Below are positions 24,203 to 32,634 of a stretch of DNA of 64,000 bases, piece after piece. Positions within the stretch are counted from its first letter, which is position 1. Every line of letters begins with the position of its first letter. The notes beneath the pieces were generated by a model. It had not been told where the DNA came from and made no database searches. It saw nothing but the letters and a program-made list of their open reading frames with translations. This DNA comes from Streptomyces sp. 135 (lineage in GTDB: Bacteria; Actinomycetota; Actinomycetes; Streptomycetales; Streptomycetaceae). The position numbers and the translations under genes were made by a program. The stretch spans positions 3,968,001-4,032,000 of the forward strand of contig NZ_CP075691.1 of NCBI RefSeq assembly GCF_020026305.1. The letters are read 5' to 3'.

Positions 24203-25048
24203 ATGCACCGTACGACCACCATGCCCGCTCCCGTCTCCCGCTCCGGGAAGGGGCCGCGCCGCCTGCTCGCCCGAGGGGCCGCGGTGCTCGGCGCGACCGC
24301 GCTCCTCGGCACGGCGATGAGCGGCAGCGCCGGCGCCATCGTCAACGGCGACGACGCCACCCAGCGCTACTCGTTCATGGCGACGGTGCCGGTCGAGGAG
24401 TACGGCGCCCAGTGCGGGGCCACGCTCATCGACGCGCGGTGGGTGCTCACGGCCGCGCACTGCGTGAACCCCGAACTGGCCACCCTGACCGGCAAGATCC
24501 GCGTCGGGAGCGACCACCGCACGACCGGCGGCACCGTCCGGAACATCGACAAGATCGTCACCGCGCCCGGCTACGTCCAGGACATGACGGGCACCAAGCC
24601 CAGCGTGAACGACCTCGCGCTGATCCGCCTGGACCGCCCGGTCTCCCAGAAGCCCATCCGCATCGCCGCCAAGGCCGGGCCGGTCGGCACGCCCACCCGC
24701 ATCCTCGGCTACGGCACCGTCGTCGAGGCGCCGACGCTGGAGGACGCGAAGTTCCCCGACCGGCTGCAGCAGCTGGAGACGCGCAGGGGCGCGGCGGCCG
24801 AGTGCGGCCCGGGCTGGGCCGACGGGACCCGGCTGTGCACGGTCAGCCGGAAGCCGAAGGCCATGGCGTGCAACGGCGACTCCGGCGGCCCGCAGCTCCA
24901 GCGCGCGAAGAACGGCCGCTGGGAGCTGATCGGGGCCACCTCGGGGCCGGGTTCCGAGCGGCAGGGCTGCGCGACGGGCCCGGGGCTGTACACCAACGTC
25001 CCCGTCTTCAAGGGCTGGATCCAGAAGACGATCCACAAGAACGGCTGA
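24203..25048 (+). CDS. Secreted trypsin-like serine protease (S1), 281 aa
   Basis: Twin-basic N-terminus and hydrophobic core (RRLLARGAAVLGATALLG, ending SAGA) make a signal peptide of about 45 residues, and the mature protein begins near IVNGDDA, the classic trypsin activation site. Catalytic triad H86 (LTAAHC), D137 (NDLAL) and S227 (CNGDSGGP). Cysteines at C71/C87 and C211/C223 suit conserved disulfides. ATG 24203 has AAAGG upstream; a GTG at 24188 is possible. It lies between two GlxA-type regulators, either of which could control it. Confidence 0.9.
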   Translation: MHRTTTMPAPVSRSGKGPRRLLARGAAVLGATALLGTAMSGSAGAIVNGDDATQRYSFMATVPVEEYGAQCGATLIDARWVLTAAHCVNPELATLTGKIRVGSDHRTTGGTVRNIDKIVTAPGYVQDMTGTKPSVNDLALIRLDRPVSQKPIRIAAKAGPVGTPTRILGYGTVVEAPTLEDAKFPDRLQQLETRRGAAAECGPGWADGTRLCTVSRKPKAMACNGDSGGPQLQRAKNGRWELIGATSGPGSERQGCATGPGLYTNVPVFKGWIQKTIHKNG

Positions 25049-25123
25049 CGGACCGCCGCCGGGACGGCCCGGCCCGGCCCGGCGGGAGTACGGCCCCCGT
25101 ATCCGAGTGGTTGGGTTACCGAC

Positions 25124-26080
25124 ATGTCAGTCACCGCCGTCGCCGTCCTCGCCCTCGACGGGGCGCCTGGCCACCACCTCACCACGCCCGGCCTGGTCTT
25201 CGGCGCCGCCTCCCGGCACGAGGGCGTGGCCTACGAGGTCAGGCTCTGCGCGGCCCCTGGCTTCCGGGCGACCGGCGGCCTCGGGCCGCCGCTAGCCGTC
25301 CGCGCGCCGTACGGCCTCGAAGGACTCGCGGACGCGGACGTCGTCCTGGTGACCGCGTACGAAGACCGCAGGGCCGGGCCCCCCGAAGGCGTCGCCGCCG
25401 CGCTCCGTGCGGCGGCGGACCGGGGCGGCCGCATCGCCGCCGTCGGCACCGGCACCTTCGTCCTCGCCGCGGCCGGGCTCCTCGACGGGCGGCGGGCCAC
25501 GACCGGCTGGCGGTACGTCGAGGAGCTGGCGGAGCTGTATCCCCGCATCGACGTGGACGCGACCGGCACGGTGGTCGAGGACGGGCCGTTCCGCACGGCC
25601 GCGGGTGTCTTCGGCGGCATGGACATCTGTCTGCACCTGCTGGCCCGCGACCACGGCCGCCAAGTGGCCGGCGCGACGTCGCGGGAGCTCATCACGCCGC
25701 TGCACGGTGACGCGGACAGCGTCCAGGAGGCCATCGACCGGGAGGTCGCGGAGAGCGCGGGCCTCGAACCCACCCTGCGGTGGATGCGGGCGCGTCTCCA
25801 CCTCCCGCTCACGCTCCCCGAGATCGCCGCCCACGCGAACACCAGCGTCAGCAGCGTCACGCGCCGCTTCCGCGCCCACACCGGGCTCAGCCCGCTCCAG
25901 TACCTGCTCCGCGCGCGCCTGCACGAGGCGATGCGGCTGCTGCGCGAGACGGACACGCCCGTCGAGCACATCGCGGCCGCGACGGGGTTCAGCTCACCCG
26001 CGGCCCTGCGCCACCACTTCCGTGCCCTCACCGGCACCACGCCCCGCGACTACCGCCGCGCGCACCACCCGTCGGCGTGA
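25124..26080 (+). CDS. GlxA-type regulator (DJ-1/PfpI plus AraC), 318 aa
   Basis: Same architecture as the gene at 23005 and clearly its paralogue: MSVTAVAVLALDGAPGHHLT at the start, DJ-1-like core with GTGTFVLAAAGLLDGRRATT, then AraC domain from about 225 (LHLPLTLPEIAAHANTSVSS, then VTRRFRAHTGLSPLQYLLRA). The cysteine nucleophile of DJ-1 is absent. It is transcribed in the same direction as the protease upstream (75-base gap) and towards HxlR. It probably responds to a small molecule. Target genes are not apparent from sequence. Confidence 0.88.
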   Translation: MSVTAVAVLALDGAPGHHLTTPGLVFGAASRHEGVAYEVRLCAAPGFRATGGLGPPLAVRAPYGLEGLADADVVLVTAYEDRRAGPPEGVAAALRAAADRGGRIAAVGTGTFVLAAAGLLDGRRATTGWRYVEELAELYPRIDVDATGTVVEDGPFRTAAGVFGGMDICLHLLARDHGRQVAGATSRELITPLHGDADSVQEAIDREVAESAGLEPTLRWMRARLHLPLTLPEIAAHANTSVSSVTRRFRAHTGLSPLQYLLRARLHEAMRLLRETDTPVEHIAAATGFSSPAALRHHFRALTGTTPRDYRRAHHPSA

Positions 26081-26195
26081 CCCACGCACTCCGGCGCATG
26101 GCCACTTTTTTGTGGGTACTTGGCGTGCGCGGCCTCTCGGGCCAGTCTGGTGACCACGCCCGCGAAGCACGGAAGGGAGGCGCGGTGACGTCACC

Positions 26196-26588
26196 TCAGG
26201 ACGCCTTGGACAGCGTCGAGTTGGGCCTCGACTCGGGCTGGAACGCCGGCCGCGACTCGGCGAGCCGGTCCAGGCGGCGGTGCCCCCAGTCCGCCAGCGG
26301 GGCCAGCGCCTCACAGAGGTCACGGCCGAACTCCGTGAGGGAGTAGACGGTCTTCAGCGGCCGTACGTCGTGCACCTCCCGGTGCACGATGCCGTCCGCC
26401 TCCATCTCGCGCAGCGCCTGGGTCAGCACCTTCTCGGTGAGCCCCGGCAGCAGGCGCAGCATCTCACCGGGCCGGTGCGGGCCGCTTTCGAGCGGCCAGA
26501 GCAGCGCGGTCTTCCACTTGCCGTCGATCACGGCGATCGCGGCGGTCACACCGCACACGTTCGGGTCCTGGGCACGGCTGCGCGTCAT
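26196..26588 (-). CDS. HxlR-family regulator, 130 aa
   Basis: Winged helix-turn-helix with the HxlR pattern: cysteine near the N-terminus (NVCGVTAAIAVIDGKWKTAL), LPGLTEKVLTQALREMEADG, and VHREVHDVRPLKTVYSLTEF. The single early cysteine is the usual redox or electrophile sensor in this family. It is divergent from the imine-reductase-like gene at 26644 with 55 bases between starts, so it most likely represses that gene and itself. Confidence 0.88.
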   Translation of the reverse strand: MTRSRAQDPNVCGVTAAIAVIDGKWKTALLWPLESGPHRPGEMLRLLPGLTEKVLTQALREMEADGIVHREVHDVRPLKTVYSLTEFGRDLCEALAPLADWGHRRLDRLAESRPAFQPESRPNSTLSKAS

Positions 26589-26643
26589 CTCGGGTCCCCC
26601 TCGGTCCTTTTCATACCTTTATTTGTTGCACAGGAGCTGACTC

Positions 26644-27555
26644 ATGCCATCGTCGTCGTACGCCGAACAGTCTGCCGCCACCGGCACCCCCGCCGTCACC
26701 GTTCTCGGCCTGGGACCGATGGGCCGGGCCCTGGCCGGCGCCTTCCTGGTGGCCGGGGTGCGGACCACCGTGTGGAACCGCACCCCGGGGCGGGACACCG
26801 AGCTGGTCGAGCAGGGCGCGATCGGCGCCCGTACCGCCGAAGAGGCCGTGGCGGCGAGCCCGTTGACCGTCGTCTGCGTCGTCAACTACGACGCCTCGGA
26901 CGCCGTGCTGCGCCGCGACGCCGTCGCCGCGGCGCTCAAGGGGCGCGCCCTCGTGAACCTCAGCGCCGACACCCCCGACCGCGCGCGGGACACGGGACGG
27001 TGGGCCGCCGAGCACGGCATCGCGTACCTGGACGGGGCGATCATGACGCCGACCCCCACCATCGGCACGGCGGCCGGGGTCTTCCTCCACAGCGGCCCGG
27101 CGGACCTCTACGAGCGGCACCGCCCCGTCCTCGACGCGCTGGGCGGTACCCACACCCACCTCGGCGAGGACATCGGCCGCGCGGCGGCGTACGACATCGC
27201 GCTGCTCGACATCTTCTGGACCGCGATGACCGGCTACATGCACGCCGTGGCGGTGGCGAAGGCCGAGGGGATCTCCGCGCGGGAGCTCACCCCGTTCGCC
27301 CGGGGCATCGCCGAGATCCTGCCGCCGGTCTTCGACGGACTGGGCGGGGACATCGACGACGGCACCTTCTCGGGCGAGGGCAACCCGATCACGTCGGCGG
27401 CCTCGACGATGGCCCACGTCATCCACACCTCCGAGGCCCACGGCATCGAGGCGGGCGTGATGCGCGCCGCCGAGGGGCTGGCGCGCCGCGTCATCGGGGC
27501 GGGGCACGGCGCCGACGGGGCGACCCGGATGGTGGAACTGCTCGGCCGCCGCTGA
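26644..27555 (+). CDS. Imine-reductase-like NAD(P)-dependent oxidoreductase, 303 aa
   Basis: N-terminal Rossmann fold with GLGPMGRALAGAF at residues 22-34 and NRT at the end of strand two, indicating NADPH preference. The helical C-terminal domain (IGRAAAYDIALLDIFWTAMT, then GEGNPITSAAS) forms the dimer interface as in the beta-hydroxyacid dehydrogenase/imine reductase superfamily. ATG 26644 follows CAGGAGCTGACTC. Divergently transcribed from HxlR, its probable repressor. The substrate, an imine or a carbonyl, cannot be defined. A paralogue lies at 30127. Confidence 0.85.
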   Translation: MPSSSYAEQSAATGTPAVTVLGLGPMGRALAGAFLVAGVRTTVWNRTPGRDTELVEQGAIGARTAEEAVAASPLTVVCVVNYDASDAVLRRDAVAAALKGRALVNLSADTPDRARDTGRWAAEHGIAYLDGAIMTPTPTIGTAAGVFLHSGPADLYERHRPVLDALGGTHTHLGEDIGRAAAYDIALLDIFWTAMTGYMHAVAVAKAEGISARELTPFARGIAEILPPVFDGLGGDIDDGTFSGEGNPITSAASTMAHVIHTSEAHGIEAGVMRAAEGLARRVIGAGHGADGATRMVELLGRR

Positions 27556-27625
27556 GCCGAGGACGGATAACCGCGGGCCCGGGAGCCTCGGGCCCGGCCA
27601 CCCTCGGGCCCGGGCACCCTCCGCG

Positions 27626-28210
27626 TCACCCCAGGGAAGCGAGCGCCACGTCCACCGTCCGGCGCAGCACGGCGGCGTCGGCCCCGGCCCGGGAGCGCAG
27701 GTTCACGCCGTACGCGAGGAGCGCAAGGACCTCGGCCGCTGCCTCCACATCGGCGCCGGGGTCCAACTCGCCCTCCCTGCGCGCTACTTCCAGCGCCCCG
27801 CGCATCGCGTCCCGCAGCTGCCCGTGGTGCCGCTCCAGCAGGGACCGGACCTCGGGGTCGGCGCGCTCCTGCCCGGCGTGGGCGTTGACGACCATGCAGC
27901 CCCAGCCGGCGTACGGGCCCGCGCAGCGCAGCTCGATCAGCCCGTCGAAGAACGCGCGCACGGCCGGTAGCCCCCGGCCGTCCTCGGCGAGGAACCGGAA
28001 CGCCCGCTCGGAGTGGTCGCGCAGGTAACGGCGCAGCGCGGCCAGGTACAGCTCGCGTTTGCCGCCGAAAGTGGCGTACAGGCTGGAGCGGTTGAGGCCC
28101 GTCGCGGTGGCCACGGCCTGGATGGACGTCGTGGCGGCGCCGTGCTGCCAGAAGAGCCGGACGACGCGGTCGAGCGCCTCGTCCGGGTCGAAGTGCTTGA
28201 TGTCGGGCAT
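27626..28210 (-). CDS. TetR-family regulator, 194 aa
   Basis: Helix-turn-helix at residues 10-50 (ALDRVVRLFWQHGAATTSIQ, then AVATATGLNRSSLYATFGGK) with a helical C-terminal domain of the TetR_C type that includes CAGPYAGWGCMVVNA. Start ATG 28210 (MPDIKHFDPDEA). It is divergent from the peroxiredoxin-like gene. Two copies of a CTTGGAACGGT-containing operator lie between the genes, one overlapping its likely own promoter, so it should repress both genes. Confidence 0.87.
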   Translation of the reverse strand: MPDIKHFDPDEALDRVVRLFWQHGAATTSIQAVATATGLNRSSLYATFGGKRELYLAALRRYLRDHSERAFRFLAEDGRGLPAVRAFFDGLIELRCAGPYAGWGCMVVNAHAGQERADPEVRSLLERHHGQLRDAMRGALEVARREGELDPGADVEAAAEVLALLAYGVNLRSRAGADAAVLRRTVDVALASLG

Positions 28211-28251
28211 GAGTTGGTGCTCCCGCACGCCGAGTACGTCCTCGCGCCGTT

Positions 28252-28326
28252 CTTGGAACGGTAATTCCAAGATACCTCTTGACGCTCCACCCACACCCCC
28301 TCATCCTGAAACGACCGTTCCAAGTT
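28252..28326. promoter_or_regulatory. Two TetR operators between the regulator and peroxiredoxin
   Basis: CTTGGAACGGTAATTCCAAG at 28252-28271 is an inverted repeat with 7-base arms. A second copy on the other strand, ending at 28326, reads CTTGGAACGGTCGTTTCAG; eleven leading bases are identical. Their placement between divergent genes fits binding by the TetR protein encoded at 27626. Confidence 0.7.
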
Positions 28327-28366
28327 CAGGTCCGGCACGGACCGCTCAGGACCGAAAGGCCCCCGC

Positions 28367-29026
28367 ATGAGCCTCAAGGACGACCTCCACGACCTGTACG
28401 CCAACGCCCACCGCAGGCTGCCCGCGGACGTCCTGGAGGTCATGGACCGCGGCGCCGCCCAACTCCTCGCCACCCGCCTCGCGGAGAGCGCCCTCGGCGC
28501 CGGCGACCCCGCGCCCCGCTTCACCCTCGCCTCGGCCACCGGCGAGGAGATCTCCCTTGACGCCCTGCTCGCCGAGGGGCCCGTCGTCCTGACGTTCTAC
28601 CGCGGCGCCTGGTGCCCCTACTGCAACCTCGCCCTGCGCGCCCTCCAACAGCACCACGCCGACCTCACCGCCCGTGGCGCGCGTCTGGTGGCCGTCTCGC
28701 CGCAGATCCCCGACGAGAGCCTCACCCTCTCCGAGAAGAAACGGCTCGCCTTCCCCGTGCTCAGCGACATCGGCTCCGGCGTCGCCAAGCAGTTCGGCAT
28801 CGCCTTCGACCTCTCCGACGAACTGGGCGCGCTGTACGACAGGCTGGGCTTCGACCTCGACCGCGTGAACGCCGGTCACCACCGGACCCTGCCGCTGCCC
28901 GCCACCTACGTCATCGACCGCGCCGGCGTCATCCGCTGGGCGTTCGTCGACACCGACTACACCGTGCGGGCCGAGCCGGCCGACGTCCTGGCCGCGCTGG
29001 ACGCCCTCGAAGAGACGCGGGCCTGA
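28367..29026 (+). CDS. AhpC/TSA-type peroxiredoxin-like protein, 219 aa
   Basis: Thioredoxin fold with the redox motif AWCPYC at about residues 83-88, preceded by PVVLTFYRG and followed by a LVAVSPQIPDES strand-turn, as in peroxiredoxin-like alkyl hydroperoxide reductases. An N-terminal helical extension of about 45 residues is usual for this subgroup. A GAAAGG ribosome site precedes ATG 28367. Regulated by the divergent TetR protein through the operators upstream. Its role is probably peroxide or quinone/electrophile detoxification. The last 70 bases overlap the convergent GlxA-type gene. Confidence 0.87.
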   Translation: MSLKDDLHDLYANAHRRLPADVLEVMDRGAAQLLATRLAESALGAGDPAPRFTLASATGEEISLDALLAEGPVVLTFYRGAWCPYCNLALRALQQHHADLTARGARLVAVSPQIPDESLTLSEKKRLAFPVLSDIGSGVAKQFGIAFDLSDELGALYDRLGFDLDRVNAGHHRTLPLPATYVIDRAGVIRWAFVDTDYTVRAEPADVLAALDALEETRA

Positions 29027-30015
29027 CCGCCACCGGCGCTGAAGAAGGACCGCCGGTAGTCCCCCGGTGACACCCCCACCTGCTTGAGGAAGTGGTGCCG
29101 GAGGTTGTTGGCCGTGCCGAGGCCGCTCAGCTCGCCGATCCGCTCGACCGGCAGGTCCGTCGACTCCAGGAGGCTCTGGGCCCGCGCGAGGCGCTGGTTC
29201 AGGAGCCACTGGAGCGGCGTCGTGCCGGTGGCCGCCTGGAGGCGGCGGTAGAAGGTGCGCGGGCTCATCGCGGCCCGCCGCGCCAGGTCGTCGACGGTCA
29301 GCGGACGGTCCAGGCGGGCACGGGCCCAGTCCAGTACGGGACCGAGGCCCGCGTCGTCCGTCTCGGGCACGGACAGGTCGATGAACTGCGCCTGCCCGCC
29401 GGGACGGTGGGCGGGTACGACCATGCGCCGGGCCAGCTGGTTGGCGACGTGCGCGCCGAGGTCGCGGCGCACCAGATGCAGGCACAGGTCGACGCCCGCG
29501 GTCAGGCCGGCGCTGGTCAGGACGTCGCCGTCGTCCACGTACAGCACGGAGTCGTCGACCGTCACCTTCGGGTACCGGGCGGCGAGCTGGGCGGTGTGCA
29601 TCCAGTGCGCGGTCGCCCTGCGGCCGTCCAGGAGCCCCGCCTCGGCCAGCGCGAAGGCGCCGGTGCACAGGGAGACCATGCGGGCACCGGCCGCGTGGGC
29701 GCCGCGCAACGCGTCCGTCAGGCCCGGCGGCAGGGCCCTGCCTTCGTCGACGCAGGCGTCCGGCACGGAGGTCACGATGACCGTGTCCGCCCCCGCGAGG
29801 CCTTCGAGCCCGTAGGGGGTGCGCAGGGCGAGGCCGAACGGTCCGTCCCCGCCCTTCCGTTCACCCGTGGCGCACAGCCGCAGGTCGTACCAGTGGTCGG
29901 ACAGGTCGGGCTGCGGCTTGCCGAACACCGTGAAGGGGATGCTCAGTTCGTACAGATCCCAGGACGGGATCCCGATCTCCTCGGCCACGACCACCGCGAC
30001 GGAACCAGCGCTCAT
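28957..30015 (-). CDS. GlxA/FtrA-type regulator (DJ-1/PfpI plus AraC), 352 aa
   Basis: DJ-1/PfpI-like domain with an intact nucleophile elbow SLCTGAFALAEAGLL (C at the motif centre), then an AraC domain (RPLTVDDLARRAAMSPRTFY, then RRLQAATGTTPLQWLLNQRL) ending near 320. The tail after 325 is low-complexity and antisense to the peroxiredoxin gene. ATG 30015. It is divergent from the second imine-reductase-like gene (30127), 111 bases apart, and likely regulates it. It differs from the two other GlxA-type proteins here by keeping the cysteine. Confidence 0.86.
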   Translation of the reverse strand: MSAGSVAVVVAEEIGIPSWDLYELSIPFTVFGKPQPDLSDHWYDLRLCATGERKGGDGPFGLALRTPYGLEGLAGADTVIVTSVPDACVDEGRALPPGLTDALRGAHAAGARMVSLCTGAFALAEAGLLDGRRATAHWMHTAQLAARYPKVTVDDSVLYVDDGDVLTSAGLTAGVDLCLHLVRRDLGAHVANQLARRMVVPAHRPGGQAQFIDLSVPETDDAGLGPVLDWARARLDRPLTVDDLARRAAMSPRTFYRRLQAATGTTPLQWLLNQRLARAQSLLESTDLPVERIGELSGLGTANNLRHHFLKQVGVSPGDYRRSFFSAGGGQARVSSRASSAARTSAGSARTV

Positions 30016-30126
30016 GCGGCGAGCGTACGAGGACGGGGGCACCCGGCGAGACCCTGGCAGGAATTTGGTGATCGCCGTCACCACTGTCACTGTCGGGCGC
30101 CGCCCCGCCCTGCGAGCGTGATCCCC

Positions 30127-31047
30127 ATGAACGCGCAGAACATGAACGCACAGAACACGAACACTTCCGCTCCCGTCACCGTCATCGGCCTCGGCCTCAT
30201 GGGCTCCGCCCTCGCCGGCGCCCTCCTGGACCGCGGCCACCCCACCACCGTCTGGAACCGCACCCCGCAGAAGGCGAAGCCCCTGGCCGACCGCGGCGCG
30301 CGCGTGGCGGTGAGCGCCGGGGACGCCGTCGCCGCGAGCGGTCTCGTCCTGGTCTGCGTACTCGACTACGACGCGCTGCGCACCGTCCTCGACCCGGTGG
30401 CCGAAGCGGGCGGACTCGCCGGGAAAGCGCTGGTCAACCTCACCTCGGGGGCGCCGAAGCAGGCCGTGGCGATGGCGGCCTGGGCCACCTCGCACGGCGC
30501 GGGCTACCTCGACGGCGGCATCATGACGACCCCGCCGGGCGTCGGCGACCCGCGGATGATGTTCCTCTACAGCGGCTCCGAAGCCGTCTTCGAGACGCAC
30601 CGCCCCGCCCTCACCGCGCTCGGCGACCCGCTCTACCTCGGCGCCGAACCGGGCCTCGCCTCGCTGTACGACTCCGCGCTGCTCGGCCTGATGTGGGCGA
30701 CGTTCACCGGCTGGCTGCACGGCACCGCCCTGGTGACCGCCGACGGGACCACCGCCACGGACTTCACCGGGGTCGCGCTGCGCTGGCTGAACGGCGCCGT
30801 CTCCGGTTTCCTGACGACGTACGCGCCCCAGGTCGACGCCGGGCACCACCCGGGGGACGACGCCACCATCGACGTACAGATCGCCGCCATCGGCCACCTC
30901 ATCCACGCCGCGCACGCGCGCGGCATCGACAACTCCCTGCCCGAGCTCCTGAAGGCGACGATGGAGCGGGCCGCCGCCGCGGGCCACGGCTCCGACAGCT
31001 ACGCGAGCGTGATCGAGGTGCTGCGCGGCGGCGCGACCCGCCGGTAG
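30127..31047 (+). CDS. Imine-reductase-like NAD(P)-dependent oxidoreductase, 306 aa
   Basis: Rossmann GLGLMGSALAGALLDRG at about residues 21-37, NRT after strand two, LVNLTSGAP and a helical dimer domain (LASLYDSALLGLMWATFTGW). Clearly paralogous to the enzyme at 26644. The N-terminus MNAQNMNAQNTNTSAP contains a short tandem repeat. ATG 30127. It is divergent from a GlxA-type regulator. The active-site tyrosine/aspartate position cannot be assigned by eye, so the substrate is open. Confidence 0.85.
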   Translation: MNAQNMNAQNTNTSAPVTVIGLGLMGSALAGALLDRGHPTTVWNRTPQKAKPLADRGARVAVSAGDAVAASGLVLVCVLDYDALRTVLDPVAEAGGLAGKALVNLTSGAPKQAVAMAAWATSHGAGYLDGGIMTTPPGVGDPRMMFLYSGSEAVFETHRPALTALGDPLYLGAEPGLASLYDSALLGLMWATFTGWLHGTALVTADGTTATDFTGVALRWLNGAVSGFLTTYAPQVDAGHHPGDDATIDVQIAAIGHLIHAAHARGIDNSLPELLKATMERAAAAGHGSDSYASVIEVLRGGATRR

Positions 31048-31133
31048 ATGCCGGATTCCGGCCCACGCCGCGGGGGAAGCGGACAGGATGGACCGGAAAC
31101 GTTCATCCGTCGGCCCGGGGGGAGCCACCACCC

Positions 31134-32618
31134 ATGAACCGTCCGCTGCGGCACATCGCCGTCTTCTGCGGGATCCTCACGCTCGCGCTGCTGCTGCGGG
31201 CGACCTGGGTGCAGTTCGCGCAGAACGACAACCTGGCGAACCACGAGAAGAACCGCCGCGTGCAGATCGAGGCCTTCTCCCACCCCCGCGGCGACATCAT
31301 CGTCGGCGGCAAGTCCATCACCGGCTCGAAGAAGACGTCCGGCACCGACTTCGCGTACAAGCGGACCTTCAAGCAGGGCCCCATGTACGCGCCGGTGACG
31401 GGCTACTTCTCGCAGGCCCAGGGCGGCACCTTCCTTGAGGGCGTCCACAACGGCATCCTCAGCGGCAACGACGACCGGCTCTTCATCAAGCGCACCCTGG
31501 ACATGCTGACCGGCAAGAAGCAGCAGGGCGGCGACGTCGTCACCACCATCGACCCCAAGGCGCAGAAGGCGGCCTACGACGGCCTGGTGCGGCTGGACGC
31601 CAAGGGCGCCGTCGTCGCGCTCGACCCCCGCACCGGCAAGGTGCTCGCCCTGGCCAGCACCCCCTCGTACGACCCCTCGGTCTTCGCGGGCATCTCGCAG
31701 GAGGAGGGGCGGACCTTCCAGCGGCTCGCCAAGCGCAAGGACAAGCCGCTGAGCAACCGCGCGCTGCGCGAGATCTACCCGCCGGGCTCCACCTTCAAGA
31801 TCCTCACGGCGGCCGCCGCCCTGGAGCACGGCGTCGTCACGGACATCGACAAGCCGACCGGCGCCAGGACCCCGTACAAACTGCCCCTCAGCTCCACCCG
31901 CATCGGCAACGACGTGCCGGACTCCAACTGCGACAAGGTGTCGGTGAAGACCGGCATGCAGTGGTCCTGCAACAACGTCTTCCTCGACATCGCGCTCAAG
32001 GTCGGCAAGGACAAGATGCGCGAGACGGCGGAGAAGTTCGGCTTCAACGAAGAGCAGTTCATCCCGGTGCGGACCGTGGCCAGCAGCTATCCGGAGGAGC
32101 TCGACAAGCCGCAGACCGCGCTGACCGGCATGGGCCAGGGCAGCCTGACCAGCACCCCGCTCCAGATGGCGATGGTCACGGCCGGTCTCGCCAATGACGG
32201 CAAGGTCATGAAGCCGTACCTGGTCGAGGAGTTGCGCGGCCCCGACCTGACGACGATCGAGAAGTCCGAGCCCCACGAGCTGAACCAGGCCGTCTCCGAG
32301 GACACCGCGAAGAAGGTCCAGGAGATGATGGAGAACACCGTCGAGAACGGCACGGCGAACAAGGCGCGGATCGCGGGCGTCACGGTCGGTGGCAAGACCG
32401 GCACGGCCCAGCACGGCGCGGACGTCACCGACGAACGCCCGTACGCCTGGTTCGTCTCCTACGCCAAGACCCCCGGAAACGACGCGGGCGAGTCCCCGGT
32501 CGCGGTGGCGGTCTTCGTCGACCCGTCGAACATGAACATCCCGCGCTCGGAGATCGCGGGCGGCAAGCTGGGCGCGCCGATCGCGAAGGCCGTCATGGAG
32601 GCGGTCCTGGAGCGCTGA
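31134..32618 (+). CDS. Penicillin-binding protein (transpeptidase), 494 aa
   Basis: Short cytoplasmic start, one membrane anchor (HIAVFCGILTLALLLRATW, residues 8-26), a dimerisation/N-terminal domain (FSHPRGDIIVGG), then the transpeptidase domain with all three motifs: S219-TF-K222, S278-C-N280, and KTG near 427 (GGKTGTAQ). Size and layout are those of actinobacterial PbpA-like class B enzymes that cross-link peptidoglycan. ATG 31134. It stands alone; the next gene is convergent with 16 bases between the stops. Confidence 0.93.
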   Translation: MNRPLRHIAVFCGILTLALLLRATWVQFAQNDNLANHEKNRRVQIEAFSHPRGDIIVGGKSITGSKKTSGTDFAYKRTFKQGPMYAPVTGYFSQAQGGTFLEGVHNGILSGNDDRLFIKRTLDMLTGKKQQGGDVVTTIDPKAQKAAYDGLVRLDAKGAVVALDPRTGKVLALASTPSYDPSVFAGISQEEGRTFQRLAKRKDKPLSNRALREIYPPGSTFKILTAAAALEHGVVTDIDKPTGARTPYKLPLSSTRIGNDVPDSNCDKVSVKTGMQWSCNNVFLDIALKVGKDKMRETAEKFGFNEEQFIPVRTVASSYPEELDKPQTALTGMGQGSLTSTPLQMAMVTAGLANDGKVMKPYLVEELRGPDLTTIEKSEPHELNQAVSEDTAKKVQEMMENTVENGTANKARIAGVTVGGKTGTAQHGADVTDERPYAWFVSYAKTPGNDAGESPVAVAVFVDPSNMNIPRSEIAGGKLGAPIAKAVMEAVLER

Positions 32619-32634
32619 CACCCGCCGCGCGGCG

